Below are positions 1 to 5,094 of a stretch of DNA of 6,471 nt, one piece after another. The position numbers and the translations under genes are program-made. This DNA comes from Candidatus Woesearchaeota archaeon (GTDB lineage: Archaea > Nanobdellota > Nanobdellia > Woesearchaeales > GW2011-AR9): NCBI GenBank assembly GCA_016213985.1, contig JACRPJ010000024.1:1-6471 (forward strand), in the 5' to 3' direction. The notes under the pieces are model-generated. The model was given only the letters and a program-made list of their open reading frames with translations, had not been told where the DNA came from and searched no databases. How positions within the stretch are numbered: the first letter of the stretch is position 1; every line of letters begins with the position of its first letter.

Positions 1-4
1 ACAC

Positions 5-39
5 GGTGCTCGATGCTTTGAGCAAGCAAGTCGAGCACC
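5..39. repeat. Strong imperfect hairpin at the left edge
   Basis: GGTGCTCGA at 5-13 is the exact reverse complement of TCGAGCACC at 31-39. Inside it TGCTT (14-18) pairs with AAGCA (24-28), leaving the five-base loop TGAGC and a two-base bulge (29-30). This gives 14 pairs in 35 bases. No T-run follows, so it is not a classical intrinsic terminator. It may be the 3' structure of an upstream gene cut off by the window or part of an RNA; the role is unknown. Confidence 0.6.
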
Positions 40-142
40 CGAACGAGACTTTCTACAGAGCTCATGATAGAGCACTGTCTTGCTGCGATGGCCATAACTA
101 CCCATTAGGTCTGATTCAGGACAGAGCCTGTTACAGGAAAAA

Positions 143-169
143 GTATAGATACGCGAGGTTTAAACATAG
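143..169 (+). promoter_or_regulatory. Candidate TATA element and Shine-Dalgarno for the CDP-alcohol gene
   Basis: GTATAGAT at 143-150 is centred about 24 bases before the ATG at 170, which suits an archaeal TATA box and a leaderless start. GAGGT at 155-159 is also a good Shine-Dalgarno match, 10 bases before the ATG. The two readings are not compatible with the same transcript start, so at most one is likely to operate. Stop codons at 161-163 and 167-169 in the same frame make 170 the first usable ATG. Confidence 0.3.
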
Positions 170-748
170 ATGGATAAACTGTTTAAGAATTTTCTCCGCT
201 GGGGCCAGGAATACCGAACCAGAAAATTTTCCCGGGTAGGCAAATTCTTCCTAAAAATAGGAATCAGTGCTAATCTTATGACTACTATTTCTTTGGTGTT
301 CGGCTTGCTGGCAGTATATTTCCTCTTTAGCAATCATTTCCTGTTTGCTTTATTTGTGCTTCTGCACTTAATCGCTGATGCTTTAGACGGGGTTATCGCC
401 CGAGTTTCCATTCCTTCTAAATTTGGCGAGTATTATGACCATATAGGAGATGGTTTGATCACCCTCCTCGCCCTCATAAAAATAGGATGGTTTACCCAAG
501 AATATTTTGTCTATATCATCTCGGGATTGTTCTCGTTAGCGCAGGGGATCTATTTTTTATCTAAATGTAAAGCTCCGGTTTTGTTCACCCGCACAATTAC
601 TCTGCTCCTGCTAGTGCTATACCTTCCAGCAGTAATTCCTCTAACCTCTTCTTTAATATCCATTACTTATCTAGCTAACGGAGTAGTGGCAGTTTATTCT
701 CTGGCTAGGCAGTTACAGTATTACCGGATGTCTAGAAGAATGGTTTGA
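170..748 (+). CDS. CDP-alcohol phosphatidyltransferase family membrane protein
   Basis: This 192-residue integral membrane protein of the CDP-alcohol phosphatidyltransferase family should displace CMP from a CDP-lipid (CDP-archaeol or CDP-diacylglycerol) with an alcohol such as serine, glycerol phosphate or inositol phosphate, making a phospholipid or its precursor. The signature is complete: D70-x2-D73-G74-x2-A77-R78, then G86-x3-D90-x3-D94, whose aspartates bind the metal and CDP. R78 and G86 are separated by seven residues, where the textbook motif has eight. A basic, amphipathic N-terminus (about 1-30) precedes roughly six hydrophobic segments (about 32-54, 56-72, 95-107, 112-130, 141-157, 160-178). 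The alcohol substrate cannot be read from the sequence. Upstream in-frame stops fix the start. A carS-like gene, which would supply the CDP-lipid, lies convergently beyond the 816-1316 gene. The family call is firm; the specificity is open. Confidence 0.93.
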   Translation: MDKLFKNFLRWGQEYRTRKFSRVGKFFLKIGISANLMTTISLVFGLLAVYFLFSNHFLFALFVLLHLIADALDGVIARVSIPSKFGEYYDHIGDGLITLLALIKIGWFTQEYFVYIISGLFSLAQGIYFLSKCKAPVLFTRTITLLLLVLYLPAVIPLTSSLISITYLANGVVAVYSLARQLQYYRMSRRMV

Positions 749-751
749 TAT

Positions 752-790
752 CTGTTAGTTGCAATTTTGGGCTTTTAACGGAAAGCATCC
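752..790 (+). repeat. Left arm of an inverted repeat flanking the 816-1316 gene
   Basis: CTGTTAGTTGC at 752-762 is repeated exactly, inverted, at 1474-1484. The bases that follow (GCAATTTTGGG at 761-771, then a TTTA...GGAAAGC...CCT pattern to 790) match the reverse complement of 1393-1420 with small gaps. The arm begins three bases after the stop codon of the CDP-alcohol gene. GCTTT (771-775) and AAAGC (782-786) can also form a small hairpin, so the arm may double as transcript-end structure. See 1393-1484 for the other copy. Confidence 0.6.
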
Positions 791-815
791 TGACTTACGC
801 TTACACTCAAAAGAA

Positions 816-1316
816 TTATTCTGTAAGAAAATCATTTAGATAGGTTGATTTATCCTGATCAGTTCTTTCGGAACTAAGAAATCTTAACCACGCATTATTT
901 TCATGGTCATATACTCTTTTTTCTCCACTGCAAAAAGCACCTACTGTTTCTACTTTTTGAGGCATCCATAAACCCTTTTTAAGAGTATATATTTGTGGAA
1001 CTATAACATCAATATATTCTGAATCCCACCTACACACATTTAATATACCGCTAGACAAAATTGAAAATCCCATTCCAGAAAGAGGATTCATATTTCCTTT
1101 TTCAAGCTCATCTCTCAATAACATATGCACATCAACTATATCTCCTCTAGTAGGAGCGACTTTCCCTTTTTCTTCCATAGTGTATTCTTTTAAAACTAAT
1201 CCTGATAAACCATCAGAACATCTATATGGAACTACTTTCCTTTGAGGTAAATCTCCTGAAACATTTCCTAAACTATCTAAATCTTCAATTTTACCTATAT
1301 AATGTGGTCTTTCCAT
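816..1316 (-). CDS. Hypothetical protein of unknown function, AT-rich, possible inserted cassette
   Basis: I cannot name this 166-residue protein. It has no signal peptide, no hydrophobic membrane segment and no obvious nucleotide-binding loop, so a soluble cytoplasmic protein is likely. The C-terminal half looks like a folded domain: GMGFSILSSGILNV at 81-94, W97, a hydrophobic strand with VPQIY at 106-110, GAFCSGEKR at 126-134, then a charged helix with HENNAW at 138-143 and an R-T-x2-D-K-x3-Y-L ending. Cysteines at 33, 95 and 129 are not arranged as a metal site. G+C is about 33%, well below both neighbours, and related inverted repeats bracket the gene, suggesting insertion between two convergent lipid genes. 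No Shine-Dalgarno precedes the ATG; a TATA-like box sits upstream. Gene reality is probable from length, composition and promoter. Its function is unknown. Confidence 0.75.
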   Translation of the reverse strand: MERPHYIGKIEDLDSLGNVSGDLPQRKVVPYRCSDGLSGLVLKEYTMEEKGKVAPTRGDIVDVHMLLRDELEKGNMNPLSGMGFSILSSGILNVCRWDSEYIDVIVPQIYTLKKGLWMPQKVETVGAFCSGEKRVYDHENNAWLRFLSSERTDQDKSTYLNDFLTE

Positions 1317-1324
1317 ATGACTAT

Positions 1325-1362
1325 AAATAGTTATAATAGTTATTATCTTTATAAACCTTTTG
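1325..1362 (-). promoter_or_regulatory. Archaeal-type promoter candidate for the 816-1316 gene
   Basis: Read on the minus strand, TTTATAAA (1355-1348) is preceded by the purine-rich CCAAAAGG, which resembles a BRE/TATA pair. Its centre lies about 35 bases before the ATG at 1316. Initiation about 26 bases downstream of the TATA would give a leader of roughly 9 bases, in keeping with the absence of a Shine-Dalgarno. The surrounding DNA is very AT-rich, so a bacterial -10 element in the same stretch (TATTATAACT) cannot be excluded. Confidence 0.45.
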
Positions 1363-1392
1363 GTTGTTACTACTAATAAATTAATATTTTAA

Positions 1393-1484
1393 AGGGGGCT
1401 TTCCTAAACCCAAAACTTGCTCTGCTTTGCTACGCATCATGCTGCGCTCTCACTCCACTTCGTTCCGTTCAGGGCAACTAACAG
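1393..1484 (-). repeat. Right arm of the inverted repeat, carrying an extra block of about 54 bases
   Basis: Read on the minus strand this arm starts with CTGTTAGTTGC (1484-1474), identical to 752-762. A block of about 53 bases (1473-1421) absent from the left arm follows, then GCAAGTTTTGGGTTTA (1420-1405) and GGAAAGCCCCCT, which parallel 761-790. The extra block is G+C-richer and has a repetitive texture (CGGAACGAAGTGGAGTGAG and a GCATCATGC hairpin core). The arm begins nine bases past the carS-like stop codon, so both arms sit in the same orientation relative to the gene they follow. They could be the ends of a mobile cassette or a shared 3'-end element. Confidence 0.55.
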
Positions 1485-1493
1485 GACCCGATG

Positions 1494-2012
1494 TTAATAC
1501 CTGCTCTTATTAATCTTCAGTAAATATCCAATATAATTAACCATTAGATGCAGTAGAGGGCTCATGAGTAGCAATGCCAATGCTACTTCCGCCGAAGGTA
1601 CGTATAGGAGCATACCAAACAATAACCCCCCAATTACAAAGTCCAATTGGTCCCAAGGCAGCCAGGGATAGCCTGGTTGAATCCCCGCCTTTCTCTTATA
1701 ATAGCTCTTAAAAGCATCTCCCACCATTGCTCCGAACCCTAACAGTGTTCCCAAAAAAATTGAAAACCCCCCATAATCAATCAAAGCTAAGCTGATGAAC
1801 CCCTGAGTGTAGGCATATTTTTGCAGAGCAAAAGTTAAAGTACCAATGACCGTAGCCACAATTATACCTCTCCAGGTCTTATGTGCTCCTAGCTTCTCTT
1901 GGTGAATTGGCTTGTTCAACAGAGGTAGCCACCTGAATAATACCGGAGACATATTAGCAAAGTACGCCGGAAGAAAAAAGTACAGGCTTTTAAAGAGCAG
2001 TAACCACCACAT
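1494..2012 (-). CDS. carS: CDP-archaeol synthase (CarS) family membrane protein
   Basis: This 172-residue membrane protein matches the CarS (former DUF46) family. In archaea CarS condenses CTP with 2,3-di-O-geranylgeranylglyceryl phosphate to give the CDP-activated lipid used for head-group attachment. Visible hallmarks are an N-terminal hydrophobic segment with PAYFANMSP (15-23), GAHKTWRG (42-49), G98-D99-x3-S103 with KRKAGI (106-111), and the PWDQLDF stretch (119-125) with D121 and D124, followed by H155 and N159. About five hydrophobic segments are seen (4-22, 50-64, 72-97, 125-138, 141-165). The loop before HKTWRG is short. Length is normal for the family. The start has no Shine-Dalgarno but has a TATA-like box about 26 bases upstream. 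CarS relatives also occur in bacteria with less certain roles, so the archaeal lipid function depends on the host. The family assignment is strong. Confidence 0.9.
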   Translation of the reverse strand: MWWLLLFKSLYFFLPAYFANMSPVLFRWLPLLNKPIHQEKLGAHKTWRGIIVATVIGTLTFALQKYAYTQGFISLALIDYGGFSIFLGTLLGFGAMVGDAFKSYYKRKAGIQPGYPWLPWDQLDFVIGGLLFGMLLYVPSAEVALALLLMSPLLHLMVNYIGYLLKINKSRY

Positions 2013-2014
2013 AG

Positions 2015-2043
2015 CTCTTGGAAAAGACCAAGAGTTTAAAAGG
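2015..2043 (-). promoter_or_regulatory. carS promoter: TATA-like box abutting a 7-bp inverted repeat (possible operator)
   Basis: On the minus strand CCTTTTAAAC (2043-2034) is TATA-like and centred about 26 bases before the ATG at 2012, the spacing expected of a leaderless archaeal promoter. It directly abuts a perfect inverted repeat, CTCTTGG (2015-2021) and CCAAGAG (2028-2034), separated by six bases. A palindrome between the TATA box and the transcription start is a common position for repressor operators, though it could also be a short hairpin. No Shine-Dalgarno is seen. Confidence 0.45.
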
Positions 2044-2118
2044 TTAACTCAGGAGAGGGGTGAAAAATGTCTCTTTTGTAATATCACTATTCCAAGATAC
2101 ATATACTACTACTGTAAA

Positions 2119-2217
2119 CTATTTAAAGAGTTTTCCACTTAAATTGACACTGCAAGTAAATTCAAAGGGGGAAGGTGGAAAAATTATTCTATGTCCATAA
2201 CTACCCTAATGTGGAGG
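2119..2217 (+). promoter_or_regulatory. Promoter candidate and start-deciding Shine-Dalgarno for nrdJ
   Basis: CTATTTAAAG at 2119-2128 is the best TATA-like element; initiation would fall near 2149, giving a leader of about 74 bases to the preferred ATG. GGAGG at 2213-2217 lies five bases before ATG 2223, an excellent Shine-Dalgarno. The upstream in-frame GTG at 2175 follows AAAGGGGGAAG, a poorer match. A TTGACA at 2145-2150 has no -10 element at bacterial spacing. I see no cobalamin riboswitch in 2013-2222. Confidence 0.45.
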
Positions 2218-2222
2218 AAACA

Positions 2223-4403
2223 ATGATAAAACAAATACGTAAACGGGACGGAAGAATCGTTGATTTTAATCCTGACAAAATTGCTATGGTCATATTCAAA
2301 GCCGCTCAGTCAGTAGGCGGGAATGACTATGAGATGGCTAAAGAATTAGCGGATCAGGTAGTTGACTATTTGGGGTTATTGGAAGAGGACATCCCTTCCG
2401 TGGAGCAAATTCAGGATCTCATTGAAAAAATACTGATTGAAGAAGGACACGCTAAAACCGCTAAGTCGTTTATACTTTATCGCGAAAAGAGGAAGGAACT
2501 TCGTGAAGCTAAATCACTTATGGGAATCATCGATGACTGCAAGCTGAGCCTAAATGCACTTAAAGTTCTTGAAGGAAGATACTTATGCAAAGATGCTGAT
2601 GGGAATGTAACCGAAACACCAATGCAATTGTTTGATAGAGTGGCTGGAAACATCGCTCTGGCTGATGGTAACTACGGTGGGAATATCGAAGCAGCAAAAA
2701 AAGAATTCCTAGAGATAATGTTAAGCCGTGATTTTATGCCTAACTCTCCCACTCTGATGAATGCTGGAACAGAGATTCAGCAACTGTCGGCTTGTTTTGT
2801 ACTTCCGGTAGATGACTCCATGGAAGGGATTTTTGAATCAGTTAAGCACGCGGCTATCATTCATAAAAGTGGAGGCGGAACCGGATTTTCATTTTCCAGG
2901 TTAAGACCGAGAGGTGCACGGGTAGGTAGTACGGGAGGAGTCGCCTCCGGACCAATTTCGTTCATGAGAGTATTCGATGCTGCAACTAACGTAATCAAAC
3001 AAGGTGGGAAGAGAAGAGGAGCAAACATGGGAGTACTACGTGTGGACCATCCGGATATCTTGGATTTCATAACTTGCAAAGAGAGGAATGACCAAATCAC
3101 CAATTTCAACATCTCGGTAGGTGTGACTGAGAAATTTATGGAAGCGGTAATGAGCAGCAGCAATTATGACCTTATTGATCCGCATTCAAAAAAAACGGTA
3201 GGACAATTAAACGCCAAGAGAGTATTTGATTTAATATGCACTATGGCTTGGAAGAATGGTGATCCAGGAGTCATATTTCTGGACCGGATGAACTGGCCCA
3301 GAAGCAATCCCACTCCTAAATTAGGAGAAATAGAATCCACTAATCCCTGTGGTGAGCAGCCCTTGCTTCCGTATGAGTCGTGCAACCTTGGTTCTATTAA
3401 CCTGGCCAACCACGTTACCGCTGAGAGGCAGGTCGATTGGGATAAGCTACGACAAACCGTTCACCAAGGGACTCATTTTCTGGACAACGTAATTGATATG
3501 AGCAAATTTCCCATTCCAAAAATAACTGAGATGGTCATGGGAAACAGAAAGGTAGGGCTAGGAGTAATGGGGTGGGCAGACCTGCTGATAAAATTGCACA
3601 TCCCCTACAACTCGGAAGAAGCGATAGCACTAGCGGACAAAATAATGTGCTTTGTAGACTGTGAAGCCAGGGTAAAGTCTCACCAATTGGCTTTGAGTAG
3701 AGGACCTTTCCCCAACTTTGAGGGTAGCGTGTATGACGGCGTATATGATAAAAGCAGTGTATATGATAATAATAAAAGCAAAGAAAAAAATCTGATGAGA
3801 AATGCCACCGTAACTACGATTGCTCCCACCGGAACGATTTCCATTATAGCCGGATGCTCCCCAGGGATAGAACCTTTGTTTGCTATTTCTTTTATGAGAA
3901 AAACACCCCAGTTTGAATTACTGGAAGTTAATCGTTTATTTGAAGAAATTGCCCGCAAAGAAGAATTTTATACTCCCGAGTTAATGACCAAGATAGCTCG
4001 AAAAGGAAGCATCCAGGACCTGGAGGAAATTCCTGAAAAATGGAGAAAAGTATTTGTTACTGCTATGGACCTAACCCCCGAAGAGCACGTGAGAATGCAG
4101 GCAGCGTTCCAGAGACACACCGATAATGCAGTAAGCAAGACTGTTAACTTTCTGTTCACTGCTACGGTCGAAGAGGTAACCAACGTATTCATGCTTGCCT
4201 ACCACTTAGGATGCAAAGGGATTACCATCTATCGTGATGGTAGCAGGGATATACAAGTGCTCAACATCAAAAGAGAAGAAAGGAGAGAAGAGGTTAGGGA
4301 AGAAATGCCTCAAACTTCATTCCAAATTAAAGACACTAAGGAGCAAGAAACAATGACTGTGGGTGAAGATTTTTCCGGTGGATGCGCTAAATGTAATTTG
4401 TAA
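2223..4403 (+). CDS. nrdJ: Adenosylcobalamin-dependent ribonucleotide reductase (class II)
   Basis: This class II ribonucleotide reductase converts ribonucleotides to deoxyribonucleotides with a radical generated from adenosylcobalamin, needing neither oxygen nor a second radical subunit. Numbered from ATG 2223 (726 residues), an N-terminal ATP-cone (about 2-92) for allosteric activity control begins at once with IKQIRKRDG. The ten-stranded barrel follows, with the redox cysteine C191 (SACFVL), N374-P-C376-G-E378 containing the thiyl-radical cysteine and catalytic glutamate, the partner cysteine C387 (ESCNLGS) and a TIAPTGTIS motif. The C-terminus ends GGCAKCNL, with C721 and C724 as the re-reducing arm. 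A GTG at 2175 would add 16 residues; I prefer 2223 for its GGAGG site and domain boundary. A short VYD-repeat insertion (503-515) precedes the RNATVTTIAPTG segment. cobA follows by 43 bases and supplies the cofactor. Confidence 0.96.
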   Translation: MIKQIRKRDGRIVDFNPDKIAMVIFKAAQSVGGNDYEMAKELADQVVDYLGLLEEDIPSVEQIQDLIEKILIEEGHAKTAKSFILYREKRKELREAKSLMGIIDDCKLSLNALKVLEGRYLCKDADGNVTETPMQLFDRVAGNIALADGNYGGNIEAAKKEFLEIMLSRDFMPNSPTLMNAGTEIQQLSACFVLPVDDSMEGIFESVKHAAIIHKSGGGTGFSFSRLRPRGARVGSTGGVASGPISFMRVFDAATNVIKQGGKRRGANMGVLRVDHPDILDFITCKERNDQITNFNISVGVTEKFMEAVMSSSNYDLIDPHSKKTVGQLNAKRVFDLICTMAWKNGDPGVIFLDRMNWPRSNPTPKLGEIESTNPCGEQPLLPYESCNLGSINLANHVTAERQVDWDKLRQTVHQGTHFLDNVIDMSKFPIPKITEMVMGNRKVGLGVMGWADLLIKLHIPYNSEEAIALADKIMCFVDCEARVKSHQLALSRGPFPNFEGSVYDGVYDKSSVYDNNKSKEKNLMRNATVTTIAPTGTISIIAGCSPGIEPLFAISFMRKTPQFELLEVNRLFEEIARKEEFYTPELMTKIARKGSIQDLEEIPEKWRKVFVTAMDLTPEEHVRMQAAFQRHTDNAVSKTVNFLFTATVEEVTNVFMLAYHLGCKGITIYRDGSRDIQVLNIKREERREEVREEMPQTSFQIKDTKEQETMTVGEDFSGGCAKCNL
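3729..3780 (+). repeat. In-frame imperfect tandem repeat inside nrdJ
   Basis: GTATATGATA occurs at 3741-3750 and 3759-3768, each followed shortly by AAAAGCA (3750-3756 and 3774-3780). A related GTGTATGAC precedes them at 3729. The translation contains VYD three times (V503-D515 in nrdJ numbering), just before the conserved RNATVTTIAPTG block, where I expect relatives to have a shorter loop. Repeat slippage that stays in frame is a simple explanation. Confidence 0.6.
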
Positions 4404-4446
4404 CTTTTATATTTTTGTTTAATTAATAACTGGTTCGCGGGAAGGT
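4404..4446 (+). promoter_or_regulatory. nrdJ-cobA junction: T-rich tract, TATA-like element, weak Shine-Dalgarno
   Basis: After the nrdJ stop, ACTTTTATATTTTTGTTT (4403-4420) is T-rich without a stem, resembling an archaeal U-tract termination signal. It also contains TTTATATT, centred about 37 bases before the cobA ATG, and so could serve as a separate promoter. GGGAAGG at 4439-4445 is only one base from the ATG, too close for a normal Shine-Dalgarno. Whether the two genes share a transcript is undecided. Confidence 0.35.
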
Positions 4447-5067
4447 ATGAAAAACGGACAGGTGCATGTGTATACAGGTGAAGGCAAAGGCAAAACAACT
4501 GCTGCTTTAGGACTAGCTATGCGGGCAGTAGGTCAGGGATTTAAAGTATTCATTATCCAGTTCATGAAAGGGGGTTCTTATACCGGAGAATACATTTCCA
4601 TCAAGAATCGTCTCCCAAATATGGAAATACTCCAATTTGGCCGGCCGTGCATAAAGCAACAAAAGCAGCTAAAGTTAAGTGGATTTGCGCACAAGAAAGA
4701 CAAAGAGAGGTATGACTTTATACGTGAAGATGTAGAATGTGGGACTTGCAGGTTCTGCTTTCTTAATGACGACGTGCAACGTGACTATGTAGAAGAAGCG
4801 TTCAAGAAAGCTTTGGAGATAGTCCTATCCGGCGATTATGATCTGGTCATACTGGACGAAATCAATGGGGCTATGCACCTGGGGTTCTTAGATGTAGAGC
4901 TGGTATTGAACTTAATTGCCAACAAACCACCACAGGTAGAGCTGGTTCTTACGGGAAGAAATGCTCCTCCTGAAATCATAGATATAGCTGATTTGGTAAC
5001 GGAAATGAAATTAAATAAGCATTACTTTGACAAAGGTATAGGAGCAAGAAGAGGAGTAGAGTATTAG
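4447..5067 (+). CDS. cobA: ATP:cob(I)alamin (corrinoid) adenosyltransferase, CobA/CobO/BtuR type
   Basis: This 206-residue cytoplasmic P-loop enzyme transfers the 5'-deoxyadenosyl group of ATP to reduced cob(I)alamin or related corrinoids, making adenosylcobalamin. Evidence: the P-loop GEGKGKTT (11-18) at the very N-terminus, typical of the family and fixing the start; the Walker B-like LVILDEIN (133-140); and the terminal signature TGRNAPPEI (169-177), ADLVTEM (181-187), KH...KGIGARRGVEY (191-206). It is slightly longer than common bacterial members, mainly through a lysine-rich middle segment (about 70-112) with a cysteine cluster C98-x2-C101-x2-C104. That cluster is not needed by the known mechanism and may bind a metal. 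Its position behind nrdJ suggests it provides the reductase cofactor. With no corrinoid biosynthesis genes in view, salvage of imported cobalamin is a reasonable inference. The thymidine kinase gene converges, with 27 bases between stops. Confidence 0.95.
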   Translation: MKNGQVHVYTGEGKGKTTAALGLAMRAVGQGFKVFIIQFMKGGSYTGEYISIKNRLPNMEILQFGRPCIKQQKQLKLSGFAHKKDKERYDFIREDVECGTCRFCFLNDDVQRDYVEEAFKKALEIVLSGDYDLVILDEINGAMHLGFLDVELVLNLIANKPPQVELVLTGRNAPPEIIDIADLVTEMKLNKHYFDKGIGARRGVEY

Positions 5068-5094
5068 AGGACAAAAACTATTCCCCTTCAAAGA

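Larger units (their letters stand above)
1..169. other. Unassigned left-edge region upstream of the CDP-alcohol gene
   Basis: No gene can be assigned here. One plus-strand frame is open from the window edge to the stop at 65-67 and could be the last 21 codons of a truncated upstream gene. Another plus frame stays open from the edge to 239, but it overlaps the next gene by 70 bases and resembles no family I know. On the minus strand a frame is open from an ATG near 105 to the window edge, also without recognisable content. The stretch is rich in short inverted repeats, chiefly 5-39, so it could equally be intergenic or a structured RNA. I found no tRNA, SRP RNA or RNase P RNA signature. Confidence 0.3.

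Noticed and set aside
3..239. Plus-strand open frame of about 78 codons at the left edge
   Set aside because: It overlaps the well-supported CDP-alcohol gene by 70 bases, has no recognisable motif, and its first part lies in a strong hairpin. Mentioned only as part of the unassigned region.
1912..2142. Plus-strand open frame of 76 codons across the carS start
   Set aside because: It is antisense to the start of the CarS-family gene and its promoter, with no family resemblance.
92..2206. Shared 12-mer CCATAACTACCC at 92-103 and 2195-2206
   Set aside because: About one exact 12-mer repeat is expected by chance in a window of this size, and flanking similarity fades quickly.
2175..2222. GTG at 2175 as the nrdJ start
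   Set aside because: The 16 extra residues lie before the ATP-cone and the ATG at 2223 has a much better Shine-Dalgarno. The GTG remains possible.
2013..2222. Cobalamin riboswitch before the B12-dependent reductase
   Set aside because: No B12-box-like core or matching fold was seen in the region.
2861..3163. Minus-strand open frame antisense to nrdJ
   Set aside because: It is a shadow of the strongly conserved reductase coding strand; other antisense frames in nrdJ and in the thymidine kinase gene were dismissed for the same reason.
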